Below, piece after piece: positions 1 through 12,300 of a stretch of DNA of 64,000 nucleotides (positions are counted from its first letter, which is position 1; every line of letters begins with the position of its first letter). A model generated the notes under the pieces. It saw only the letters and a program-made list of their open reading frames with translations, searched no databases and had not been told where the DNA came from. Source of the DNA: Ostrinia nubilalis. Its lineage: Eukaryota; Arthropoda; Insecta; Lepidoptera; Crambidae. The stretch lies in NCBI RefSeq assembly GCF_963855985.1, contig NC_087092.1, forward strand, positions 4,774,001 to 4,838,000. Reading direction: 5' to 3'. The position numbers and the translations under genes were made by a program.

Positions 1-1454
1 CCCTACTTATACTAAATTCGCCCATGATTGTGACGATAGCGAAACGGTGGGCGTGACTAAGGCGTAGAGTTTGTTTAGGTACAGTTAAAATCTTGACTCT
101 ACACGAGATCTGATAACTTTTTCACAATGCAAGCCATTATGTTCTCATCTTAGTAAGTAATAATATGTACTAACTTAAATTACATGAAAATGTTTTTGGT
201 GGGATCGATACTATTATTCTGATTAAAGTAAGCCCAATTGATCTTTACAACCGTGGTTGCTCTTGTCTTAAAGACGTTTCAAGTCGAAAGTTTGTGGCGT
301 AATTACATTGCGGCTGTAAAATTACTGTAGCTTTTAATATACGCCATACCGTTTGTAACACGGAATTGGAACTAAGAGATCAAATGGTACGATTGCTCCC
401 GAGACTAATGTATCGGACAGAATAAATGTTTTGACGCGGCATTGCTTTGTTGCTTTTTGTACATAGATGTCACAGATTTATTCAACGATAAAAAGTAATA
501 AACGAGTAGAACTGAGATGAATTCCACCTTCAGGAAATTAAATGCGTCATTTAGAAAGTATCTACCTACACTTATATTTGTTAAAAGTCTTTTTGCTGAT
601 GTCTCTGATAAAAGATTAGTTTTATTTGTATCTCGACGTTTTTTAAAGATGAAAACTTATTTCTACTGTGGAGGATATAGGAGTAACAAAGGATTACTTT
701 AAACACGGTATTTATAAAATGTACTAAACTTAACTATGTATTAGGGCTAGGCAAATATTTGCCAAAATCTGATGTTCATCGACAAAGTAAGAGGTATACA
801 TTACTGCCATACTAGGTAGGTACTGGATCAATAAAATATAATATAAAATTCTTATCGCTCTACAGGTAACAAACAACAAGCTCTTTCCCACCTAAAACTC
901 CTTAGCGTTTTAATTCACCGCAACACCACCGCATAACAGCACAACTCAATTACTTACAGGCAAGATAAGGGCTAAGAAAACACAAGGGTGGCCCGAGTTA
1001 GATGTTATTGACTCGGGCGCGCGGACCAATCGTGCGCGGCGCACGCGCAGGTGTGTGGAAGCGCAGGAGTCGAGCAAAAAATGTTAAGCGGACCGCTTAT
1101 AAATAGCTCCAACGATGCATGTTACCCTTTCAAGAGCCTCGTCCAACAAGCAAAATAAACAATTACAATTTTCGTTTTTGTACAGGTGAAATAACATGTT
1201 TTTTGGCCAAATGACTCAATTTTCTTGTTAAGCTTATTTTTGGGAGACAGTGTTGCAATAAATTATTTGTTTTCTTTATCAAACCGTCAAAAGTAGGAGC
1301 TAGAATATAGTGCATTATGGAAATGATTAGCTGTATCCCTCTGTATTTTTATCCAGCTACTACTAGCAATCTTCTGTTATCTGCTTCTCGAGGTCGTAGG
1401 TCCGTTGAGCAAACAACATCTTAAATTAAAAACTAGACAGCACCACCGTTTACA
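1..1454. other. Gene-free stretch with one candidate promoter
   Basis: AT-rich sequence with stops in all frames. The only open frame of note (517-702, 61 codons) has no recognisable motif. The 960-1130 part is clearly more GC-rich and carries the candidate promoter listed separately. No other structure was seen. Confidence 0.5.
1026..1135 (+). promoter_or_regulatory. Candidate RNA polymerase II promoter (CCAAT plus TATA)
   Basis: A CCAAT box (1026-1030) sits in a GC-rich patch about 70 bases upstream of a good TATA box, TATAAATA at 1098-1105. A start site would be expected near 1128-1135. No convincing coding exon follows: the first ATG downstream (around 1196) opens only about ten codons. 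It could belong to a gene whose coding exons lie far away, to a non-coding RNA, or be chance. Confidence 0.3.
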
Positions 1455-1596
1455 GGTATTACCAGGCCTGTTCATCTCCGCGAGTTCACATCGAAAACAA
1501 AACACGCACGATAGCCCACCTACAGGAGGCGATTCGACAAGGCGTCACATACGAGATACGAGCGAGCATTGACACACGCACGCGTACTCTTGTATT

Positions 1597-1713
1597 ATGG
1601 AAAAAAATAAAAAAATACTGTGTAAAAAATACTGTGCAGTATTTAACTGCCTAAATAATAATAAAAACACACAATGTACTTTTTTTAAGTTGCCTGAAGA
1701 CACTGAGAGCTAA
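1597..1713 (+). pseudogene. THAP-domain first exon remnant of a transposase
   Basis: An ATG at 1597 opens 38 codons ending in TAA at 1711-1713. The peptide contains Cys-x4-Cys (CAVFNC) followed about 11 residues later by FFKLPED. This is the start of a THAP zinc finger: the first two zinc-ligand cysteines and the conserved Phe/Pro segment. The later CxxH pair and AVPTF box are absent. The stop lies where the sister copy at 38905-39383 reads GAG^GTAAAT, a good splice donor. In this copy the donor GT is CT, so the reading runs into a stop. I infer that the intact ancestor spliced here to further exons. The sister copy has lost a T in the run before the FFKLP codons and is frameshifted. Only a short stretch supports the family call. 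Confidence 0.5.
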
Positions 1714-1969
1714 ATAAGTGGTTATTATTATTCATGATAATTCATGCAAATTCATGTATTTCTTCCGACATTTTCCGCGATTTGGCACTTCACGTCACAC
1801 ATTAGTTTGCCGAAGCTCGCCGAGCCAGCTATTGTCAATTATTATAGGTGTCAAACAGGATAGGGTCTTTGCGCTGGTTTTCGTCCAACTATCGGAGTTG
1901 CCAACTTTGTGATCTTAAAATACCCTTACATAAATGTATCATATTATTTTATGTCGTTCGAGTGCTCAT

Positions 1970-2074
1970 AAGAAAACAACATGGCCGCAATATAGGCAAT
2001 CAGCTGACAGGTATTTGTGTGTGTGTGTGTGCGTGTAGTTGTCAGCTGATTGCCTATAAATATGTTGTTTTCTT
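1970..2074. repeat. Inverted repeat with TG-repeat loop
   Basis: Arms at about 1970-2009 and 2040-2074 are inverted copies with a few mismatches. The inner part, CAATCAGCTGACA against TGTCAGCTGATTG, is perfect. The loop is a (TG)n microsatellite. It lies inside the THAP element and may be a small foldback inserted later. Confidence 0.6.
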
Positions 2075-3759
2075 AAATCTTGTATGTAGGTACCTACTCG
2101 GCACAAGTCAGGTAGTTAGTGACGTCACATGAAAATGTTGCCAGAATGAGTACTGACCAAACATTATCAATTTTTTTTTTTATACATCACCAGGGGTAAG
2201 TTAGAAAGAGATAAACAGCTGTTTGTCATTAATTTGTCGAATTTTTGTATAGATCTATATTTCCTCTCCACTATTACCTCCATGTCACAAAAGGCGATAC
2301 GTTGTTGATCCCTTTCCGAGTTGATTTGCCTGCTATATGACCTGAGCTATGCTTTAAAAAAATGACCCTTAGTCATCTAAGATTTAATTTTGTATGAAGA
2401 AGTTTAATAAACACTTAAAATTGTGTTTATAATGCTATCAATTAGACATACGTGCCAAAAACTTTTCCTGTCAGCACGTTTTTTTTCTAGCGCGATGATT
2501 TCTGCAATGTACCGGTGACCGGTGTATGGCCGCGCATTTACGTAATTTTTTGGAACTCACTACTTTTTAAATTACATTTTCATTTAGGTAGAACTGTTGC
2601 TTAGGCATTATAGATTGCAACAAAACTAGCGCGGGATGGCTACTGCCTTCTGTGAATACAATACTTTGTATTCAAATTTTACGCATGTGTTTATGGCAGC
2701 TCAGTGAAATGGACGAAAACCGAAGTTAGATAGAAAACCAGCACAATGACCCTACTTTCAAAAATTAATATTGCGATTTTATAAATCACTTAAACAACTT
2801 TATATTAATTTGCGGTACGAAGTACGCCGGGACAGCTCGTAAAACAAATTCATTATTTACATATTACTAATTTATCAACTTTGTTCATTGTTAGTTCATT
2901 AGTTGTTCGTGTTTCGTTTGGGTTAGACCAAGAGCCGAATGCAAAAAATAAATGTTACTTAATTATATTAATCCTACAAAAAACGGACGGACGTGTGCAA
3001 GTCTAATAGCCATAAACTTGGTTAACTCATTTTAAAAAGTGCACAAAAACGTTCTATGTTTTCATTTCGTATGCGATGCTACTTAGGTATAGTAGATTTT
3101 TTAATTTTATGTTTGAAAGCTTTTCAGCGTATTTTTTTTAATAATGAATGTGGAAGGGTTCTCGGTCAATGTACACATTTTTAAATCTGTCGAATGAGCT
3201 ATGTTGCTTTAAAAGTGAACCTTGATAATATATTTTCAAAAATAAAAATTCTAACCTAGAGTAACTTAGAATGCTTAAATGTAATGGAATATGATTTCAA
3301 GGTCAAATATATAATTTATTTAAAACCTTACCTCCACAAACTCCGTGCTCTTGTTTTCCGGTAGAATATTTGTTAAAATTGATTACCAGGCTACGCATAT
3401 ACGCAACAATAAAATTCAATAACAGATGTTTTAAAGATTCTAAAAAAGAAATAAAAAAATATCTAAAAATTAGATTAGATTATAAAAAAATCTGCTTACA
3501 AGATCTCGTTCAAACCAATTTTCGTTGGAAGTTTTCATGATGTACAATGTATGTACATACATATAAAATGATGTTAGAAACCTTAATATTATCATTTTTA
3601 AAGACCTATCCATAGATACCCCACACGTATGGGTTTAATGAAAACCAAAATGTATTGCTTTTTTCTATATTAATTTGTGTGAAAATCTTAATGCTGTTCA
3701 CAGAATACATCTACATACCAAGTTTCATCAGTATTTTTCTTATAGTTTCGGAAAAAAAT

Positions 3760-3960
3760 GGCTGTTTCATACGGACGGACAGACAGACTATATGACGTAT
3801 CTATAAGGGTTCCGTTTTTGCCATTTGGCTACGGAACCCTAAATACCGTATCAAAATCTGTTGCATAGTTTTAAAGATCTAAGCATACATAGGGACAGAC
3901 AGACAGGAAAGCGACTTTTTTTTATAATTATTACGTAGTGATGATGGGCATATAGACCAA
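3760..3960. repeat. Common lepidopteran interspersed repeats
   Basis: Positions 3770-3842 carry repeated GACGGACAGA motifs and then a perfect 10-base stem (3806-3815 with 3831-3840, AGGGTTCCGT). Positions 3870-3960 carry an 'AAAGATCTAAGCATAC ... AGGGACAGAC ... AGCGACTTT ... GTAGTGATGATG' series. The second series recurs at 53060-53140 in this window. Both patterns are, from general knowledge, widespread in Lepidoptera. I do not assign them to a named family. Confidence 0.55.
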
Positions 3961-6257
3961 ATAAAGACATTTTGATTTAAGGGGGGGACATCGTAAGAGC
4001 CATTCACATTTTTATCAGAAAGTTAATAAATTAATATATTTAGGTTTTTGAAATCTAAAACAGCCAGGAAATCAAAGAGGCAAACATGATACCTTTGTGA
4101 TTTTATAGGAATTTTATTGTAAAACACGGTCATATTAAACTTTTATTAAAAAATCCAGAGGTAACTAAATGTTTTTTTTGAGAAAAATTTTTTCTAATCG
4201 TGTTTTCGAAAATATCATCCCATCACACATACGTTCTGTAATACATAATATTGAAAACAGTGCGAAATATCGTCAATTGCAGTTTTCACATACTAAGGGC
4301 CCATAATGAAATTAGTATAATGTTTGTTTATGTAATAAAATTGGGTTTGAAATACCTACTGAATTGAATTTTTATTTCTTACTAGCTTTTTGGCTTCGCC
4401 CACGTGAAATAAATTGTCACAGTTGTGTGTTATAAAATATTTAGGTGCTAGCTCTTACACTATATGACTGGCGGCCGCATGTAGCTGCGCGTTGCCGCGA
4501 AGAGCAGTGAATGCAAGTGTGGTGCGCTAGATGGCGACACAGTAGCTTCTTGTAGCAGTCAGCCCTATGGCATCAAGACAGTACCGATCACTGACGTATG
4601 TCAACAAAACGGTGCTCGACTCTTAGACAAGCTAAATTACACCATATTGTTGATGACATTGAGCATACATTTTTTTGAATACCTTCGCGAAGAAAAACTT
4701 CTGTACGTAGTACTTATTATTATTCTGTGGTATTACCGAACTACTACTGCCTCCTAACCTAGGAAAATATTTGGACTATGTCCAATATTATAGCTAATTT
4801 ATCCTAAAGGTTCTGTACCTATTATTTACTCGAGCAGGACTAAGGTTAGACCAGACCAACGCGTGCAGCCGGCGTGCACGATGACGATGGCGATGGCGAC
4901 CAGACAGCGTGTATGAATTTGTAGCGATGTGTTCACATCAACGCGTTCTGTCATTGGTCGCGGCGATCTATGCAGCGTCTGCACGCAGCGATCAGCGATC
5001 ATCGCGACATTTGTCACTGTGACGTTTCTGTTTTTTAAAATCGATGTAATAAATAGTAAGTAGGATCTGTTAAAAAGTTTTTACACAATTAAAAATGAAT
5101 TAATCATAACAAACCACTAGTCTGACCTACTTGAATAATAAAAAAGGTTTTAGAATAAAGTATCAATATCAGAATTTATTTTTATGTAATAAAAAAATTA
5201 TTCTAGTTTTCTCGAGAACCTGCTTCTTCAACTTCATAAATAAAATTGGGATATTTAATATCTGCAGAACAAAATAATTGAGAATGTACATGTCTGCAGC
5301 TTTCTCAAAGGCCCTAGAGCAATTCTAAGTATGCCATAAATAAAAACCTAACTAGAGTCATCAAACGTCTCAGTCATTAATTTAGAGCCACTAGAAATAC
5401 CTAGTTGACCAAAACTGATGTCTTTTTGTATTTTTGAGTTATTATTAAAGACAAAAAGGATATTTGGACTATTATGTACCTACTCTGTAGTTTGGGTGCA
5501 TAATGTAATTCCTTTGCCTTAAGAAAAGTAAATGTCAAGATGACTGTTGCACCAAAAATGAAAATTGATTTTGATAGATGTTTTGTTGAGTTCTGTGTAG
5601 TTTTGTGCGATTTAACGATAAGAACGACAATGGTAAAAGGAAATGGGGGCAAATTTTTTCCCTCAAGGAAAAAGATGAATTGGTTATAATCTTACTTGCC
5701 CACAAGGATACTGTACGAGCACGTCAGCATCGACCGCGACTAGCCGACTGGCCCATGAACCCTGAACGAACGTGCACCGTAGGCACTCTACACCGACGGC
5801 ACATTGGACTGGACACATTGTGTACATTATGTAAATCTTGTATATAGCAATAGCATAACAGTAATAAACCAGATATCAACCGTCCGTGTTGTGTTTCATT
5901 TCCCCCTACTGAGGCCAAGAAAGCCTTAGTGCAGTCCTCCTTCCTATCAAACCTTTCTTTAAATCTAATTAAAAGGCCTTTGTTAGGGCTCTAGGGACTA
6001 CAAACGAAGCGAGCAATATAGCTTGGTTATGAGTAACCAATACCTACTACCTATACCGCATGTAGGTAATCCTGTCTCACTCTATATATTATAATATAAT
6101 GGCCGCCTGAATAAACTTGAGTGTAAAAAAGTGTTTCCACTGTCTCAATTGCATGAAAAGCTTCAAACAAATCATTTAATTCAGTTTCCATTTTGCCGAA
6201 TATAGGCGTGGTGATTGACAATAAGCGAAAGTGACAGTTGTGGTGACAGTGACAATC

Positions 6258-6352
6258 TGCACGCGCAGTGATCGCCATCGCGGTCGCGGCAGTGTGAAAC
6301 AACTTTTGCACGCGCAGTGGTCGCCATCGCCATCGCCATCGCTGCACGCGTT
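6258..6352. repeat. Short tandem repeat built on TCGCCATCGC
   Basis: TGCACGCGCAGTG followed by RTCGCCATCGC occurs at 6258-6281 and again at 6307-6330, a 49-base period, and the second copy runs into a (CGCCAT)n tract. Related tracts are at 4879-4903 (opposite strand) and 21347-21363. Open frames on both strands here are by-products of the repeat. Confidence 0.55.
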
Positions 6353-9300
6353 GGTTTGTCCGAACCTGACTGCAATGCTTACACAGGAAAGATACTTATT
6401 GAGAGCAAATTTCCTAAACCAGATGGCAAATAAAAAGACGGCGGCTTTCTCACGAGCTCTCTGCGGATGTGCCGATTCGCTCCAACACTGCAATTAAGAA
6501 TAATTATCAGCAATTGACTTTTTGCGTTAGAAGAACATTCGATCACAAATGAACAATAATTACGACCACTGATAATCACGCACCGCGAAGCTAATGGGTG
6601 TCATTTGGGAATAGTACAAATAAAAGACCCATAGATTTCTATGGACGTACGCTTTAAAATCTTAAAGATAGATAATGGCTCAAAATAGACAACGAAATGG
6701 ATAACAATTTGGACACGCATTTCAATATTGAAGATGAAACAAAATCGATAATATAACGTCACTAGACTAGACTCCAATGTTGATACAACATTAGATCCTC
6801 CAGCTACATCAACACCTTTCACTCATCTTCAAAACATAATTTTAAAGGTGGTGTTGATAGTTTCCCACACTTCCGTGATGAGCCAGGCTTCTGGCCGTAT
6901 GCAATTTAATAAGTCGCCATAATGACCGTTTTTATTGAATTCGTGACCGGTGATAATCACCGTGACTGATTTGGAGGTGATGATGTCCCATGACCACACA
7001 CGGTTTGACGCAGATGATGTTAATAAATTCAATTCCGTCAGAATCGACCTAAATACATAGGAGATAAGAAAGGAAAAAGTCCAGAGTTTCTAAACGTAAA
7101 TAAGCACACAATACATCCTCAACACAAATTGAATGTGTAATATAAACTCCCACAAAACAGATTAGAATCCTCCATCGCAAACTCCCAACACAATTTCCTA
7201 GCAGGGTATTCCCACAGGTTGTGCAAATAAGAAGCAAAGGCGCTTGCATAAAAAATCAAGTGTCTTCAAGACTCCGGCCTCTTTAGTGGCGGCGCGGGGG
7301 ACAATATAACTCAAAACGGTAGCGCAGCACGCTGACACCGTGTTTCCCCTAGCCCTAATCCAACTACTTACTCCATTGTCCTGTAAAAACCTCATCTCCC
7401 ATCATCCCGAAACACGCCTTATCATTAAGACGCCATGATCCAAATTCACTCAACCAAGTCAAGCTCCAAATTATCTCTCTATTTAAGCGGAACTTAAATT
7501 GTAATTTCACGTTGCTCAGCGATTTGAAATCTTGCTGACCAGGGATACAGTTTGTTTTTGTTTGGACCCCTTTAACGACAGGTGATCTTATTTTTTGGGT
7601 AAAAATGTGCCGACACCCTGCTGCATTTAAATATAATGATACAATGAAAAGGTTAAATTTGTCGCTGTGCTTACGGGATTTCGGCTTTCCCCATTTTCGT
7701 TTTATTTTGGTTAAAAGGCAGTGACGTGACGCGCTGTTGGGTACGTGATGAAAATAAACGTTCCGACGTCGCTATAAACAAAGGTAGGCGCCGGACCATT
7801 GCAAACAAAGCAATTCTCTAGATTAAAAAATAGATGGACGATGCTGTTGTTCACGTATAAGATTTATTAGACGTGCTCCGACAACTTTGTAATCTGGACA
7901 AATGAAAGATTCTTCTAACAACTATGCTATTCAATAACAACTCTATGATACTTGCTTTTTAATACCTAAACCTAATATCAATGCAGTGCCTAACACTTAT
8001 AATGTTCTGAGCAAACTTTAAACATCAATGACGCCGTGCGTCGAATATTTATGACATTATTATGATATCAGTCTCATCAAAGATATTCATTTCAGTATTA
8101 GCACGTACACCTACGGCCTCTGTGTCAATGCACCTCGACCTGGGTGTCCTTCTAACTCGTGTCTAGACTTCACGCCCTTCAGACAACTTCTAGCTTGCAC
8201 TCTCGAATTTGATAATCGGGCAGTTATAACCCAGTCGAGCTAAGTGCGCACCTTGCTGGAAGCTGGAATGCGACTCTCCCTCGCATTCACCTGTACATCT
8301 CCCCGCGTTCGCCCCGTTCGTACCAGAGCGTCGATGTGACGTTACGGCAGCCAGATGCGCAGTTAACTCAACGTTGTAGCTCGCAATCCGTCGCATTTGA
8401 CAATCGGGCAGTTACTACTAAAAACCGTAGCTTTCTCCGTAAACGAAACAATCAGGAAGAGAAAGAGCAGTTCCAGCATTTCGCAAACACGGTATGCAAA
8501 GCGTGGGAACCCTCCACTGTTATTGGAGTTCCCTTACAAGTGATTCACGGTAGTTTTGCGGTGTACAATGACAGGAACCATCTAGTTCGTTCCGACGATT
8601 TGTCACGCCATGTATGCGTTGTAAGGGGCAGAACACATTGTGCTGTGCAAATTCATCATATCATTGTATTGCACTTTTTTTTAAATAATGGTGCTTAATG
8701 CGTTTCTGAAATTGTCAGTGACATTGTCAAAGCATTAGTTAAAAAAGTATTTCCCGGATTTAGAACTTAGAAAACGTAAAATAAGTAAATTACAGGCGCT
8801 TAAAAAGTTACGCGCTCTAAGTCAGATTTGACCACGTCAAACGAACACCTAGATAATTTTATTGCAAAAATATTACATGAATAGAAATTAAGTTAAAACT
8901 GAGTTTTTGAGACTCCAGCCGCAAAAAGGCGCATCGAGAGAAACGAAGTTGCAATATTAAGCCAATTTATTAATCAAAATGCTGGTCACACCTTGCGGCC
9001 AGTGTGTAGTGGTCTTAACATCGTTGTTCGCCTAACCCCAGACGTTTTTGTCTCATCATTGTCCCGCACAATGGAGGTGAACCGTAAACAGGGGGAATAA
9101 GTTGCCCGTGAAATCGGAGAATTTGAGACATTAGAAGATTAGGACGTACGGAGATGGCGAAAGCGGAACGTTTTAGCCCTAATGGATCCAATTCAATTTG
9201 CGTTTTGCCACTTTAGAGTAAGTAAAATTCTACTTAATATCTAAATTAGTAATTACTTTTGTTTCAGAGGTCCTCGATTCGATTCCTAGTTAACAACAGC

Positions 9301-12300
9301 TAACAGCAGCAGCTAGTTAGAGACAGCTCCAACAGCCTCTTGGCGGCGATAGGGAGTCTCTATTGCTGTCCTATCCTGAGACACTGGAACAGCGTCCATG
9401 TCGGCTCGAGACCTGCTCGAGTAAATATGAAGTAGGTTATATATTTTTTTCCATTCCATTCTCTCTGTTTTAATCACTAACACTAGCTTATAAGTACTTC
9501 TGTACCTACTAATCCACTATGGAAAGAAATTTCTGAAATAAACATTTATTTATTTATTTAACAATTGTGCCATTACAATGCAGGTTCAAAAATAATGTGC
9601 GCCAATAGGCATGTCTCCGGCCTCATGAAGTTACAAATTGCTTGTGATAGCAGCTAATGTGACCTTTTCTAATGGGAATTCATCAAATCAATAGATAGGC
9701 ATTTAATTCTTTTTTTCATTCCATCGGTCATCAAAGTCATACTCATAATGTCCTACACATTGAGACTCAGCACTAAAACAAATTGTAATGATACCCATCG
9801 CCACCATTTTCAAAAGTGTTATTGTCATGTTTATCCATTTCCAGCCATTAAGCAATAATTATATTAATAACTTAACTGTATTCAGATCACTCAATCGATA
9901 CATATCGATATCATGACGCGAATCGGAAACAATACCCTTTCACCATTATTAAGGCCGTAATAGATGGAATGTCTTTCAAGCTGTATCAGATGCCCCGGAT
10001 CTACCGATTTGATACATTAGGCACGTGTGTCGAAAAGTTTTTGAATTGACCAGCATAATTTGAGCCGTAATCCGACTTTTAATTGGTATTATCAAAACAG
10101 GGCATGAGCTTATTTTATACTGTGAATAAACTCGGATGTTAGGGATGACCGAATAAGTATCGATTTTTCGGCGATACATTTTGACTTTAAGTAAACTGAA
10201 AAGTGTACTGCAATCCGAACCTTGCTTGAGAAGGTAGTGAGATAAATTTTGTTCAATAGAGTGTGTTTTTAAAGATTTATAAGTATCAAAGGGTAACTCA
10301 AGGAACGTATCTCCACACGTACTGTAATACTAACTTTATGCAACCCATAATACTAATGCAAAAAAAATACAAGTAAGCAAAGCTACCCACAGAAAAACTT
10401 TATTGAATAGGTACTAACTTTTCATAAATAAGTAGAGACGTAGAGGGCGTTGTGGTGGTGTCACCTGCAATCGTAATTTGACATTGACTGGTCATAAGCT
10501 ATATCGAGTTTACTGATAAAGAATATCGACATCGATACTACCGCATCAATCGATATGATGAATCTCTATTTTAATGTCTACACTGACTATGATGCAACGC
10601 GTGCGCACCAATGTGATACAGGGCTTAGTTGTCCAAACAAACGTTTTGATTTCGTGTGGGTGTGTCGGGACACCCGCTCTGTCCCGACGGGAGCAAACAA
10701 AACTTCGAGCATAAACAAAGGCCGGTATTAACGGGTAAACACATTTGGACACTTGGGTTCTGCTGATGGGTCAGTAGAAATTGTGAAATTGACTGACACG
10801 GCTTTTATTCAAAACAATGTAACTACATGATTATCTCTAGCATATTGGTAAGAGAGAATAAGATGTTATTCCCCAAAAGGGATTTACTAGATTGTAAGCC
10901 AATTTATCATCATAATTTCACCCACAAGACTTCCACTGCTGTACATAGGTCACCCCGAATAAGTAATTTCCAGATTAGCCGGTAGTACCTATTACGTTAT
11001 CTGTGCTTTGATAAAGTTAAAATGGCCATGAATATTAGATCGAATGAACGAGGAAAACTTACAACGCTAATCCTAAGCCATTCTGGAAAAAAAAGCAGGA
11101 AAACGCTGATAATGAAAACGAAGTTCATCCAACTAATTAAACAACCAACCAATGTGTGAAATGGAAGGTTAAAATGTAGACTGATAACCGTAAAAAATCC
11201 TGCAAAAGATTTGTTGACATTACCTCAATAATTGGGGTGCCACTTAAGGAACACACCTGTGCCCGCACGGTGACGCGCGTCATATTTTTTGCAGAACCCA
11301 TTTTTGGGGAGCCCATTTCGGAACAGTTGTTTAGTCAATGGCACAGAAAATTTCACGTCACTTTGTTCAAAGTACGAGTAATAAATATAATGTAGTACTA
11401 AATGAGAATTGTCTCTAGATTCGAGTACCTACCTACTAATTAATGGTCTTCTTGAGTTATACAGCAGCACGCTAATAATTAAAAGTCAGTTTTGTTTTTA
11501 AGCCTAAACCAATGACACCATTTTGACAAATCTTTTTATTGGATAAAATTGCCAAATATATGGGTTTCTTCACTCTGTACATGATAAAATCATTGCTTCA
11601 TTCTTTTGAGTGGTCTCCCTCAATTTTAAAAAGTTAAGTAAGTATTTCTTAAATCTCTAAGAAACTCTTAACTACACTCGTACGCTCAAGGTCGATCTCA
11701 TTGATAAACTCAATAGCTGTTCGCGTCTGTTTTCCATTACTGGTACCCAAAGTAAGACTAAAAGGGGTGCTGTAGAAAAAGATGACCGTGGGAAATCACA
11801 TACTGGCGCCACGTCAAGGGTAAGATGGACCAGATGTTGGTACAATCCTTTGCATTCAGATATGAGCATTTCCATTTAGAGTATCTTAAAGCTTACCACT
11901 TTTGTGTAGTAATTAATTATAAATGATCCAATTATGTAACTGTGTAACAGTACAGTATAATTTCAACCAGAGAAATCAAATTATATGTTGGATTGAATAC
12001 ACCTACTCGTATGGGCTATGACAGCCGCCTACAGGTTTGCGAAACGTAAAATTATTATGGTAGTTTTCTCTATTAAATTAGCCAAGTAGCACACTAGACT
12101 ACGCAAAATCTATTGTATAATGACCCCTGTAACGTAAGCTATAATATGTTACAAAGTAAGTCATTTAATTAATGGATGGTCACTTTCTCTAACTCCATCT
12201 ATTTACCTGCCCTGTAATTAGTCCTCAATCCCAATTATTACATAAAATCAATAACACGATGCAGTCTTGTTCCATTATTTATTCAGTGCATTTATTTCTG

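Larger units (their letters stand above)
1463..4728 (+). mobile_element. THAP-containing DNA transposon relic, candidate P superfamily
   Basis: The interval starts CAGGCCTGTTCATCTC and ends with TACTTATTATTATTCTGT. It is flanked by an identical 8-base direct repeat GGTATTAC at 1455-1462 and 4729-4736, read as a target-site duplication. The first ~380 bases and last ~175 bases match, nearly end to end, the 479-bp element at 38905-39383, which has its own 8-base duplication. The two copies therefore define the ends independently. Near the left end is a THAP-like exon (1597-1713). An 8-base duplication and a THAP DNA-binding domain are typical of the P superfamily; hAT elements also make 8-base duplications. 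No transposase frame survives in the middle 2.7 kb, which holds a TG-loop hairpin (1970-2074) and common interspersed repeats (3771-3960), so part of it may be later insertions. The ends show little terminal inverted repeat beyond a few bases, which weakens the call. Confidence 0.5.

Noticed and set aside
5600..5910. Solo LTR of a retrotransposon
   Set aside because: Some end-like features (AATAAA-like motif near 5860, GC-rich start) but no clear TG...CA ends or target duplication, so it was left unclassified.
6176..6497. Overlapping frames on both strands rich in His, Arg and Cys
   Set aside because: They arise from the CGCCATCGC tandem repeat.
8336..8698. 120-codon frame on the + strand
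   Set aside because: It begins at a GTG, shows no motif and lies in a region with a local direct repeat.
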